Positions 15,534 through 24,021 of a stretch of DNA of 64,000 nt are shown one piece after another. Every line of letters starts with the position of its first letter. The stretch's first letter is position 1. Source of the DNA: Cellulosilyticum sp. I15G10I2 (lineage in GTDB: Bacteria > Bacillota > Clostridia > Lachnospirales > Cellulosilyticaceae); the NCBI RefSeq assembly GCF_900095725.1, contig NZ_FMMP01000009.1, forward strand, positions 1 through 64,000. The letters run 5' to 3'. The notes below the pieces were generated by a model. The model was not told where the DNA came from. It searched no databases and worked only from the letters and a program-made list of their open reading frames with translations. The translations under genes and the position numbers were made by a program.

Positions 15534-16703
15534 TTAATAAAATGCACGAATAGCTTCCACTAATTGTAAATCATTGTCTTGGCTAAGGGTACCTTTTGTA
15601 ATGAGTTCGATAACACCTTCTAAGCTATTCTTAATGAGTATATCTGGTTTTACCCCACTAGCTTTTAGAGAGTTATTATCTGATGTATAAAGAATGCCTG
15701 TTGATATAACAAGTCCCGTTCTATCTTCTAATGGAATAGTCTCTGTTACAAGACCGAGGCCTGCTGAGGCTTCACCTACTACTTTCCCTCTTTTTGAAGA
15801 CTGGATCGCGGCAGCAAATGCTTCTAAAACACCTTTCGTTTTACCATTAATAATAACAGTAAGCGGTTCCTCATATAGGGCTCCACTCGTTTTATATTCT
15901 TTAACTTCACCATGTTTATTTTTCACTTTAAAAATAACTTGCTTATCAATAAATAGTGTACATAGCTTATGGATCTCTTCGACATTATTAGTATAGGTGT
16001 TTCTAATATCAATAATAAAATTCTGGGCTCCTTTAAGCTTTAATTCTTCGACGACCTTAATTAATTCTTCACTTATGTGATCTTTAATAGAAGAAATAGC
16101 TATATAGCCAATATTCCCTTCTATAAGCTCATAGTCGATACTTTTAATATCAATAACCTCTGCTTTTAGATTGACATTTCTTTCTTGATGCCCATCATTC
16201 TCTTGAACTAAATAAGTTACTTCTTCCTCTCCAGTATAAGTAAGTTTTTTATAGAGATCTCCCTCATTAGATAACATCACCTTGATCCCATCAATCTCAG
16301 TAATCTTATCTCCCTGCTTAACCTTTTTAACTGCGGCTGGTGAGTTAGGTATTATATCTGTAACAATAATATAGCGTCCATTTAATCCCCATTCAAATAG
16401 AATGCCTGTACCTATATATTTGCCTTCTTCTAGTACCTGTTGCTTCTTAAATGCTTCTTCGTCTAAGTATCTTGTAAATGGATCCTCAAGGCCGCTTATA
16501 TACCCTGCATAAATACTATCTTCAATTTTTTTGTTATCTAGTTCACCTAGATAACTTTTATTTAAAAGCTTACTGATTTGGTTCATTTTGAGCTGTGAAT
16601 ATTTAGATTTTATCATGTTCTTTGTACAACCTATGGTCATTACTATAAGTGTTATACCTAAAATTCCGCAGCTTACTGCCTTTAAGAGATGCTTATATTT
16701 CAA
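15534..16703 (-). CDS. S41 protease-like lipoprotein lacking catalytic residues
   Basis: A 389-residue paralogue of the adjacent CtpA. A signal peptide with lipobox TIGC is followed by a helical N-terminal region, a PDZ domain (GTGILFEWGLNGRY; SPAAVKKVKQGDKITEIDGI) and the S41 fold. The serine motif NGDSASASE of the neighbour reads NGKTKGVLEAFAAAI here, and the lysine motif TFGKGVVQ reads SAGLGLVTE, so both Ser and Lys are gone. The PDZ cleft looks intact, so it could bind C-termini and act as an adaptor or inhibitor for CtpA. The start codon is TTG after GGAGAGACACAG. No frameshift or stop is present, so it is a conserved pseudoenzyme, not a pseudogene. Confidence 0.85.
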   Translation of the reverse strand: MKYKHLLKAVSCGILGITLIVMTIGCTKNMIKSKYSQLKMNQISKLLNKSYLGELDNKKIEDSIYAGYISGLEDPFTRYLDEEAFKKQQVLEEGKYIGTGILFEWGLNGRYIIVTDIIPNSPAAVKKVKQGDKITEIDGIKVMLSNEGDLYKKLTYTGEEEVTYLVQENDGHQERNVNLKAEVIDIKSIDYELIEGNIGYIAISSIKDHISEELIKVVEELKLKGAQNFIIDIRNTYTNNVEEIHKLCTLFIDKQVIFKVKNKHGEVKEYKTSGALYEEPLTVIINGKTKGVLEAFAAAIQSSKRGKVVGEASAGLGLVTETIPLEDRTGLVISTGILYTSDNNSLKASGVKPDILIKNSLEGVIELITKGTLSQDNDLQLVEAIRAFY

Positions 16704-16784
16704 CTGTGTCTCTCCTTATGCTATAATGTTTTTACCATTGTATATCTTTTTAATTCAGGGATCAACCTTTGTTTGATAATAAAC

Positions 16785-16823
16785 AAAAGCACACCTTATA
16801 CTTATTATATGAGTTGTGCTTTT
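16785..16823 (-). terminator. Intrinsic terminator after the M23 hydrolase gene
   Basis: AAAAGCACA (16785-16793) pairs with TGTGCTTTT (16815-16823), with a T-rich tract on the minus strand. It separates the ftsEX-hydrolase genes from the two S41 genes. Confidence 0.7.
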
Positions 16824-16830
16824 CTTTATG

Positions 16831-17952
16831 TTATTTCTTTATGTAATTCCATGGATTAGTATGTGCACCATTTTTTCTAACTTCAAAATGGAGGTGATTA
16901 CCGGTTGAATAACCTGTACTTCCAATCCCTGCAACTTTTTGCCCCTTTTTTACTGTTTGTCCTACACTTACAGCCAGTGATGAGTTATGTCCATATAGAG
17001 TAACTAGTCCACTTCCGTGATTAATCATAATTGTATTACCATACCCATTGATCCATCCTGAAGCTATCACAACCCCATCTGCAGCAGCTACTACCGAAAC
17101 ACCATAAGGGGCAGGAATATCTATACCTGAATGAAATTCATATTTCCCTGATATTGGGTTGGTTCTCGGATTATATTCTGAACTAATACGATAGTGTCCA
17201 GGCACAGGCCATGCAAATGCTCCGCCTGCATATTTAATTGTACTTAGTTCTGTAAGTCTTTTAATTTCTTGCTCTAATTTTTTAGATATTTCCTGCATCT
17301 CTTTAATTTGTGCTTGTAACTTTTCTTCTTTCCCTGCAAGTTCGAAGAGGGCTTTATTTTTGTTAGATCTAGCCGCTGATAGTTCTCCTTTTTTAGCTAC
17401 TTGCTCTTTATAGAGTAGATCCAGCTCCGCTTTTTCTTCTTCTATGTCTGCTTTTTTTAGATCTATTGCTTCTACTTGCTTTTGATAAGAATCTATGAGT
17501 TCATTATCCTGCTTAGATATTCTTTTAATGTATTCCAATCTATTTATCGCTTCCCAGAAATTATCTGAGGAAAAAACAACTTGAATATAACCGATTTTTT
17601 GATTTTTATACATTTGAACCATCCGTGCCTTTGTTGCACTATATTGCTTATCCTTTTTATTAATAGCTTTTTCTAGATCTTCTTCACTTTTTTTTAGCTG
17701 TACTTGTTTTTCACCTAAGCTTGTTTCTAAATTTAGTATTCTATCTTCAATATTAATAATCTGGTGGTCTACTTGCTGAATATCTTTGCGAATATTTTCT
17801 TTTTGTGCAACGGTATTTTCTAATGCTTTTTTCGTATTTTCAATGCTTTCCTTTGTATTATTAAGTTGATTTTTTTTATTGCCTAAACTGGATGCATAGA
17901 CAGGTGTGAGTAAAAGCATTAAAGTTAAGAATAAGGCTATTTTCTTTCTCAT
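16831..17952 (-). CDS. Coiled-coil M23 peptidoglycan hydrolase/activator, FtsEX partner
   Basis: A 373-residue secreted protein in the EnvC/PcsB position. Signal peptide MRKKIALFLTLMLLLTPVYA, then a long coiled coil (about 25-240) rich in K, E, Q, and a C-terminal M23 (LytM) domain (about 255-373). Zinc-ligand motifs are intact: HSGIDIPAPYG and GNHLHFEVR. It is therefore probably an active endopeptidase, unlike EnvC of enterobacteria, which only activates amidases. Immediately downstream of ftsX (13 bases), consistent with ATP-driven opening of the coiled coil by FtsEX during division or elongation. Confidence 0.88.
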   Translation of the reverse strand: MRKKIALFLTLMLLLTPVYASSLGNKKNQLNNTKESIENTKKALENTVAQKENIRKDIQQVDHQIINIEDRILNLETSLGEKQVQLKKSEEDLEKAINKKDKQYSATKARMVQMYKNQKIGYIQVVFSSDNFWEAINRLEYIKRISKQDNELIDSYQKQVEAIDLKKADIEEEKAELDLLYKEQVAKKGELSAARSNKNKALFELAGKEEKLQAQIKEMQEISKKLEQEIKRLTELSTIKYAGGAFAWPVPGHYRISSEYNPRTNPISGKYEFHSGIDIPAPYGVSVVAAADGVVIASGWINGYGNTIMINHGSGLVTLYGHNSSLAVSVGQTVKKGQKVAGIGSTGYSTGNHLHFEVRKNGAHTNPWNYIKK

Positions 17953-17965
17953 AACTTCTCTCCTT

Positions 17966-18859
17966 TTATACCTTTAAGTGTTTGTGGATAGCCATACCGC
18001 TTCCAACAAATCCAATACCTGTTCCTATAGACATACAAATAGGAATTAAGGCTCTCATAATATCTGAGGTTTCTTTTAATGTCAAACCATTTAACATTCC
18101 CATTAAATTTGTAATCAGCATTTCGCTCAGCCAGCTATAACTTAATATAATTATAATAATAGATAGGAGTGCCCCGATGGCCCCTATAACTAATCCCTCT
18201 ATTAAAAAAGGTAACCTTATAAACCAATCGGTTGCACCTATATATTTCATGATATTAATTTCTTTTCTTCTAATATAGACAGTCAGCTTAATGGTATTAG
18301 TCATCAGCAGCAGACCTACTACAATAAGACATCCAATAATAATAAGAGAAATCGTATTAATTGTATTATTAATTTTCATAAACATTGCTGTTTCTTTTTG
18401 CAAATATCTTACTTCAAGCTCAGCAATACTGCTTAGAGCTTGTACCACTTGAGACTGATATTCAATATCGGTAACATTTATTTCAAAAGATGCAGGTAGT
18501 GGATTATCCTGTACAAAGTCATTAAATATTGAATCATCTTTACTTCCTTCACTAAAAGACTTCAGGGCATCTTCTTTAGAAATATAATTTACCTCCGCCA
18601 CGTAGGGTATATTTTCTACCTGGCTTTTTAACTGTAGTATTTCGTTACCTAGTATACCCTCTTTAACATAAGCTGTTATCCCAAATTTAATTTCCAGTTG
18701 TTTAAGCATATAATCAACATTGGTAACAATTGAGTAGGACATACCAAGTATTAGGAGACAAAGCACAATAGTTCCTGCGGATGCAAGGGCCATAACTCTG
18801 TTTTTCCAAAGCCCTACAATACCCTCCTTAAACAAATACTTGAGAGTACTCAATTTCAT
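17966..18859 (-). CDS. ftsX: Cell-division ABC transporter membrane subunit FtsX
   Basis: About 297 residues with the FtsX layout: N-terminal helix (MALASAGTIVLCLLILGMSY), an extracellular domain (about 55-165) that would contact the hydrolase, and three further helices (TISLIIIGCLIVVGLLLMTN; LIEGLVIGAIGALLSIIIII; a last one near the C-terminus). The RKEINIMKYIGATDWFIRLP motif before helix 3 is typical. Three consecutive ATG codons (18865-18857) follow GAGGGGGG; the third (18859) has the best spacing. The gene overlaps ftsE by about 30 bases. Confidence 0.92.
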   Translation of the reverse strand: MKLSTLKYLFKEGIVGLWKNRVMALASAGTIVLCLLILGMSYSIVTNVDYMLKQLEIKFGITAYVKEGILGNEILQLKSQVENIPYVAEVNYISKEDALKSFSEGSKDDSIFNDFVQDNPLPASFEINVTDIEYQSQVVQALSSIAELEVRYLQKETAMFMKINNTINTISLIIIGCLIVVGLLLMTNTIKLTVYIRRKEINIMKYIGATDWFIRLPFLIEGLVIGAIGALLSIIIIILSYSWLSEMLITNLMGMLNGLTLKETSDIMRALIPICMSIGTGIGFVGSGMAIHKHLKV

Positions 18860-19538
18860 CATCATAGCCCCCCTCATACATATCTTTTGTTACCGAACCA
18901 TTCGTTATTTCAATAACTCTTTTCTTTAGGGTGTTAACAATCTCGCGTTCATGTGTCGCCATAACGATAGTTACACCTCTTTTATTAATGTCCTGTAGAC
19001 AATTCATAATCTCCCAAGAAGTAGCAGGATCTAAATTTCCTGTTGGCTCATCGGCTATGAGGATAGGACTGTTATTAACTATTGCACGGGCAAGGGCTGT
19101 TCTTTGCTGCTCTCCTCCAGATAACTCATCCGGATAACATCTTGCTTTTCTGGCAAGACCAACAAGCCCTAATGTAATGGGCACATTTTTTCTTATTTCT
19201 CTGCCTGTAGCCCCTACTATCTGCATAGCAAAGGCAACATTTTCATAAACAGTTTTATTAGGCAGCAGCCTAAAGTCTTGAAAAACAATCCCAATATCTC
19301 TTCTGAGGTACGGTATTTGTCTTCTTTTCAACTTCGTTATATCTTTATTATTAATTATAATCTTTCCATGACATGGCTCTATTTCTTTTAGAAGCAGCTT
19401 AAGTAACGTGGACTTCCCTGATCCACTGTTTCCCGTAATAAATACAAATTCTCCTTTTTCTATACTAATATTTGTATTGTTGAGTCCAACTGCTCCGTTT
19501 GAATAAGTTTTTGATACGTTCTGCAAGTAGATCATCAC
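18828..19538 (-). CDS. ftsE: Cell-division ABC ATPase FtsE
   Basis: A 236-residue ABC ATPase: Walker A GNSGSGKSTLLKLL, Q-loop QDFRLLPNKTVYENV, signature LSGGEQQRTALARAI, Walker B ILIADEPTGNLDP, His switch ATHERE. It hydrolyses ATP at the cytosolic face to drive FtsX and, through it, the adjacent peptidoglycan hydrolase. Its C-terminus runs about 25 residues past the last conserved element and overlaps ftsX. Confidence 0.94.
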   Translation of the reverse strand: MMIYLQNVSKTYSNGAVGLNNTNISIEKGEFVFITGNSGSGKSTLLKLLLKEIEPCHGKIIINNKDITKLKRRQIPYLRRDIGIVFQDFRLLPNKTVYENVAFAMQIVGATGREIRKNVPITLGLVGLARKARCYPDELSGGEQQRTALARAIVNNSPILIADEPTGNLDPATSWEIMNCLQDINKRGVTIVMATHEREIVNTLKKRVIEITNGSVTKDMYEGGYDDEIEYSQVFV

Positions 19539-19554
19539 TTACCTCACTCATCTT

Positions 19555-20652
19555 CTACATTCTGTTTTGGCTTTGTCTTTCCATATAATCCATGTATTGA
19601 CTTACCATAATTGTAATTTTAAAAACAATGGCATCATCAAATTGACGCAGATCGAGTCCTGTTGTTTTAAGAAGCTTATCCAGTCTGTAAACTAAGGTAT
19701 TTCTGTGAATATAAAGCTGCCTTGATGTTTCAGATACATTAAGACTGTTTTCAAAAAACTTATTAACTGTCATAAGTGTTTCTTCATCAAAGCTATCTAC
19801 GCGTTTCTCCTTGAGCACTTCTTTAATGAAGAGTTTGCATAAGGATAAAGGCAGCTGATAAATAATTCTTCCTATTCCCAGCTTAGCATAATGTGAAATA
19901 TGACCTTCACAATTAAAGATCTTACCTACTTCTAAAGCCATTGTAGCTTCTTTATAAGAATTAGACACATCTTTAAGATCTGATACCACAGCCCCTACTG
20001 CCACATAAACCTTACTCATAGCTTCAGTACTTAGGGTATCATAAATCATTTTAGCATAGCCTTCTATTTCTGCTGCATCATCGGAGGTTACCTCTTTAAC
20101 TAAAATCATATTTTTTTCATCTACTGCCGTAACGAAATCTCTCGTTTTATCAGGGAAAATATTTCTTAATATATCTGATATATTACTGTCTTTTTTCTCA
20201 TTGCATTCAATTAAATACACAATGCGCTTAACATTGTTTTTGATATGAAGTTTTTTAGCTCTTGTATAAATATCTACAAGCAATAAATTGTCGAGTAATA
20301 AGTTTTTAATAAAGTTATCTCTGTCGAAGCGTTCTTTATAGGCTACTAATAAACTTTTTATCTGAAATGCAACAATTTTTCCAAGTTTATAAGCCTCATC
20401 ATCCACACCGCTTACCGAAAGAATGTATTCAACAAGATATTCATCATATATTTTAAAATAATGTGATCCTTGCATTTCCTGACTTTCAGCTTGTGAATTA
20501 ATAAAAGACTCAACTTGCGGTATATAATCTCCTATACTATTTTGAATCGTACTTACTACTACTTTAGATTCTGCATCTATAATGCAAAAGTCTCTGCGTG
20601 TTATTGTCTTTAGTCCATCTATTGTATTTTGTAAAATTTGATTAGAAATCAC
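19555..20652 (-). CDS. CdaR/PucR-family transcriptional regulator
   Basis: A 365-residue regulator of the sugar-diacid (CdaR) class. Residues 1-130 form the putative ligand-sensing domain. The middle region contains AVGAVVSDLKDVSNSYKEAT, the GGDEF-like fold of the family. The C-terminus has the PucR helix-turn-helix (NVSETSRQLYIHRNTLVYRL). Members bind sugar acids such as glycerate or glucarate; no such pathway lies nearby. Placement just before ftsE (16 bases) suggests co-transcription and possible control of the ABC ATPase gene or the ftsEX unit. Confidence 0.8.
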   Translation of the reverse strand: MISNQILQNTIDGLKTITRRDFCIIDAESKVVVSTIQNSIGDYIPQVESFINSQAESQEMQGSHYFKIYDEYLVEYILSVSGVDDEAYKLGKIVAFQIKSLLVAYKERFDRDNFIKNLLLDNLLLVDIYTRAKKLHIKNNVKRIVYLIECNEKKDSNISDILRNIFPDKTRDFVTAVDEKNMILVKEVTSDDAAEIEGYAKMIYDTLSTEAMSKVYVAVGAVVSDLKDVSNSYKEATMALEVGKIFNCEGHISHYAKLGIGRIIYQLPLSLCKLFIKEVLKEKRVDSFDEETLMTVNKFFENSLNVSETSRQLYIHRNTLVYRLDKLLKTTGLDLRQFDDAIVFKITIMVSQYMDYMERQSQNRM

Positions 20653-20742
20653 TTTAACCAGCTCCCAAATTTAAAAGATTTATACTTTCACTATCTTAAA
20701 TACTATTTTATCCTATTTAGTAACAAAAAAAAAGCATAAGTT

Positions 20743-20773
20743 TAAAAAAACCTTGTAGTAAAAACTACAAGGT
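20743..20773 (-). terminator. Intrinsic terminator after ugpC
   Basis: ACCTTGTAGT (20750-20759) and ACTACAAGGT (20764-20773) form a perfect 10-bp stem with a 4-base loop, followed on the minus strand by seven T. Confidence 0.92.
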
Positions 20774-20801
20774 CATTTATTGTCACATATTAATCTTAAT
20801 A

Positions 20802-21920
20802 TTAGTTTGTAATTGTTAGTTGTGTATCTAAATCGAACACATGAATTTTTGTAGTATCCATAACAATTTTAATTGTATCATCAACAACTGCTTTGCAGCT
20901 TGTTTCAAAACGACCTGTTACATTATACCCTTCACAAACCATATAATAGTTCTTTTCAGAACCAAGAAGTTCCACTACTTCTACAGTAGCTGTTGCAACT
21001 GCATATTTTTCGTTTTCATTATCAACAAGAACTGATGGATCACTAATATGTTCAGGGCGAATTCCCATCATAACTTCTTTACCAACATAACCACCATCTA
21101 GTACTTTTTGTGCTTTCTCTTTTGGTAATTTTACTTCTGCCTTACCAAATGCAAGTACAACATCTTCACCGCGTTTAGCCACTTTAGCTTCAATCATGTT
21201 CATTTGTGGTGAACCCATAAATCCTGCAACGAATAAGTTGTTTGGCTGGCTATATAATTTAGAAGGTGAATCTACTTGTTGGATTACACCATCTTTTAAC
21301 ACAACGATACGTGTACCAAGTGTCATCGCCTCAACTTGGTCATGTGTAACATAAACAAATGTTGTTTGTAATCTATGGTGCATTTTAGAAATTTCTGTTC
21401 TCATCTGCACACGAAGTTTTGCATCTAGATTTGATAAAGGTTCGTCCATTAAGAATACTTTAGGCTCACGAACGATTGCACGACCCATGGCAACACGTTG
21501 TCTTTGTCCACCTGAAAGTGCTTTTGGCTTACGATCTAAACATTGATCAATATCAAGGATCTTCGCAGCTTCACGTACACGACGGTCAATTTCATCTTTT
21601 GGAGTTTTACGAAGCTTTAAACCAAATGCCATATTATCATATACTGTCATATGTGGATATAAAGCGTAATTTTGGAATACCATTGCAATATCACGGTCTT
21701 TTGGTGCTACATCATTACAAAGTTTATCACCAATCCAAAGTTCTCCGCTTGATATTTCTTCAAGTCCAGCTATCATACGTAATGTGGTAGACTTACCGCA
21801 CCCTGATGGTCCTACAAATATGATAAATTCCTTATCCTCGATGTCTAAGTTAAAGTCTTTTACTGCCACAAAACCATTAGGATAACGTTTTTCAATATTT
21901 TTTAATTTTAAACCTGCCAT
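20802..21920 (-). CDS. ugpC: Multi-sugar ABC transporter ATPase (UgpC/MsmX type)
   Basis: A 372-residue CUT1-type ATPase: Walker [20 protein letters not shown]-loop [20 protein letters not shown], signature [16 protein letters not shown], Walker [17 protein letters not shown], and a C-terminal TOBE/OB domain (about 240-372). It powers uptake of oligosaccharides or glycerol phosphate. No permease or binding protein is nearby, so it is probably the shared ATPase that serves several dispersed sugar transporters, as MsmX does in Bacillus. Monocistronic, with its own terminator; the 271 bp upstream hold no gene that I can see. Confidence 0.93.
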   Translation of the reverse strand: MAGLKLKNIEKRYPNGFVAVKDFNLDIEDKEFIIFVGPSGCGKSTTLRMIAGLEEISSGELWIGDKLCNDVAPKDRDIAMVFQNYALYPHMTVYDNMAFGLKLRKTPKDEIDRRVREAAKILDIDQCLDRKPKALSGGQRQRVAMGRAIVREPKVFLMDEPLSNLDAKLRVQMRTEISKMHHRLQTTFVYVTHDQVEAMTLGTRIVVLKDGVIQQVDSPSKLYSQPNNLFVAGFMGSPQMNMIEAKVAKRGEDVVLAFGKAEVKLPKEKAQKVLDGGYVGKEVMMGIRPEHISDPSVLVDNENEKYAVATATVEVVELLGSEKNYYMVCEGYNVTGRFETSCKAVVDDTIKIVMDTTKIHVFDLDTQLTITN

Positions 21921-22191
21921 AAGATTTTTCCCCCTTAGTTTGGATAAATTAATATCTCCTTGGACTTACTTAACTATACTATATTTCAAATATCTAGGCT
22001 ATTGGCTATTTTTATAAAAACCCATATTTCAATTTAGCTAATAGTCCTAAAGCCCTATAAAGTACTGTCCACTAGCTCTAAAAATCTATTTTTACAGTTA
22101 AAATTCAGTTAAATTTGCATCATATTTTAGTCACTAATCTACATTCTACCTTAACCTATACACTATTCCTAAATTTTTTCTTTATTTTTCA

Positions 22192-22932
22192 CTACTTTTT
22201 TTCTTCTTTGTTTAACATTACCTCTATTAGAAATTGAGGCAACACCATCATACGAGTAATCCGTGTCGGCTGCTTCATCAATCTATAAAACCATTCAAGT
22301 CCCGTTTTCTGGAAAAGAAGCGGTGCACGCTTTGCTACTCCAGCCATAACATCTAGGCTGCCACCAACTCCTATTAGTACCTTAACATGCTTTAATAAAT
22401 GTTTATTTTCATCAATCCAAATTTCTTGTTTTGGTGCACCTAGGGCTACTAACAGAATATTAGCTTTTGACTTATTAATATCTTCTATAATATCAAAAGT
22501 TTCTTCTGGCTTAAAATAGCCATCATGTGTCCCTACAATTTGTATGCCGGGATATGTTATTGCCATTTGTTTTGCAGCTTCTTTTGCCACCCCCGGCTTA
22601 CTCCCCAAAAAATAGTACTTATAGCCTTTCCCAGCTGCTTGTTTCATAGTATTTTGCACTAGGTCATAGCCCGCTACTCTTTCTTTTAAGATACCACCCT
22701 TACGTATTTTTGATGCAATAACTACGCCAATGCCATCCGGTACTACGAGGCTTGCCTTTTTTAAAATGGCAAACAGCTTCTCATTCTTCTTTGCCAACAT
22801 AATAATTTCTGGATTTGGCGTAAATACAGTATGCACCTCGGGAGATGCAACAAATTGGCTGACCCGTGTGGCCGCTTCATTCATCGTTACATTATCAAAT
22901 GGTACACCTAATACCTCTATTTTTTCTTGCAT
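22192..22932 (-). CDS. tagA: WecB/TagA/CpsF glycosyltransferase
   Basis: A 246-residue GT26 enzyme. It transfers a sugar, N-acetylmannosamine in characterised members, to undecaprenyl-diphosphate-GlcNAc, the committed linkage step of wall polymers. Motifs: VFTPNPEIIMLAKKN, VVPDGIGVVIASK, YYFLGSKPGVAKEAAK, LLVALGAPKQEIWI and GVGGSLDVMAG. It is last in an envelope gene set with csaB (9 bases upstream), which suggests synthesis of the wall polymer that CsaB pyruvylates. The sugar specificity is inferred. Confidence 0.88.
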   Translation of the reverse strand: MQEKIEVLGVPFDNVTMNEAATRVSQFVASPEVHTVFTPNPEIIMLAKKNEKLFAILKKASLVVPDGIGVVIASKIRKGGILKERVAGYDLVQNTMKQAAGKGYKYYFLGSKPGVAKEAAKQMAITYPGIQIVGTHDGYFKPEETFDIIEDINKSKANILLVALGAPKQEIWIDENKHLLKHVKVLIGVGGSLDVMAGVAKRAPLLFQKTGLEWFYRLMKQPTRITRMMVLPQFLIEVMLNKEEKK

Positions 22933-22941
22933 TGTATCCTC

Positions 22942-24021
22942 CTATAGTAACTGCCCCTTAATATATTCAACTGGCAAGTTAACTTTCTTCACCTGTATCT
23001 CATGCATGACTTTTAAATGCTTTCTTTGTTCACTTTGAGAACTTATTAATTTCTGGATCATATGAATAAGTTTATCTGGATTAATATGTGCTACATCTAT
23101 GCAGTACGGCACTTGCATATCTTTCATAAAATCTGTTACTTTTGGGTCATACGCGAGTCCTATCATTGGTGTCTGCATTGCTGCGGCCATGATTAAGCTG
23201 TGTAGTCTCATACCTATTATAAACTCAAATGAGGCTGTATAACTAACAACTTCATCTATTGTAAGCATCTTATCTATAACAATTGCATGCTCTTTTAACC
23301 TAGCCCTCAGCTTATGCGCTACTTCTCTATCCTGTGCATAGTGCATAGGAATTAAATAGACTTTATAACCTTCTTGGATGACATACTGTAAGGCTTTTTC
23401 CAGACAGTCAATGATAGCCGATTCATCTTGCCATGGTCTAATATAAACACCTACTGCTTTTTCTACGCCTAGCAAGTCCTTTACATATTTATATACATGC
23501 TCACTTGGTTTTATGCCTAAAACTGGATCTGCTGCCACTATAATAGGCTTCTTAACACCAATGGCTTCCAGCACTTTTTTCGAATGATACTCTCTTACAA
23601 AAATTTGATCTACCTGATTTGCTACTTTTTTAATAAACCATTTATTCCATTTATGATTAATGGGGCCTATGCCTTGTGAATAAAAAACTACTCTTTTTTT
23701 ATGCCAAAGCGCTATTTTAACAATCCCTAAATAATACGGAACTGTTTTTTGGCTAGTAATATCTTGCAGCAGACTTCCCCCTCCGCTTATTAGCAGATCA
23801 CATGCTTTAATAGCTTTTATAATGGCTTTAATATCCCATCTATTAACAGTTTCTACATCATATAAAGCCTTAGTTTTTTCTGGGTTATTAGAAAGAACCG
23901 TAATATCTGTATCTTTGATAGATGCTCTTAGCAAAGATAAAATCGCAGAAAGTACTGCTTCGTCTCCTATATTATCAAACCCATAATAACCTGAAATAAC
24001 TATTTTATTTGAATTCCCCAT
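22942..24021 (-). CDS. csaB: Polysaccharide pyruvyl transferase CsaB
   Basis: A 359-residue CsaB-type enzyme. It adds a pyruvyl ketal from phosphoenolpyruvate to wall polysaccharide; the modification is what SLH domains of S-layer and surface proteins bind. Features: YYGFDNIGDEAVLSAILSLL near the N-terminus, LLISGGGSLLQDITS, FYSQGIGPIN, RPWQDES and IGMRLHSLIMAAAMQTPMIG. It overlaps the DUF5693 gene by 22 bases and is tightly linked to tagA. Presence implies that this organism carries SLH-anchored surface proteins. Confidence 0.9.
   Translation of the reverse strand: MGNSNKIVISGYYGFDNIGDEAVLSAILSLLRASIKDTDITVLSNNPEKTKALYDVETVNRWDIKAIIKAIKACDLLISGGGSLLQDITSQKTVPYYLGIVKIALWHKKRVVFYSQGIGPINHKWNKWFIKKVANQVDQIFVREYHSKKVLEAIGVKKPIIVAADPVLGIKPSEHVYKYVKDLLGVEKAVGVYIRPWQDESAIIDCLEKALQYVIQEGYKVYLIPMHYAQDREVAHKLRARLKEHAIVIDKMLTIDEVVSYTASFEFIIGMRLHSLIMAAAMQTPMIGLAYDPKVTDFMKDMQVPYCIDVAHINPDKLIHMIQKLISSQSEQRKHLKVMHEIQVKKVNLPVEYIKGQLL

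Noticed and set aside
15534-16703. S41-like gene as a pseudogene
   Set aside because: The frame is intact, the lipobox and PDZ domain are preserved and codon use is ordinary, so it is a pseudoenzyme, not a broken gene.
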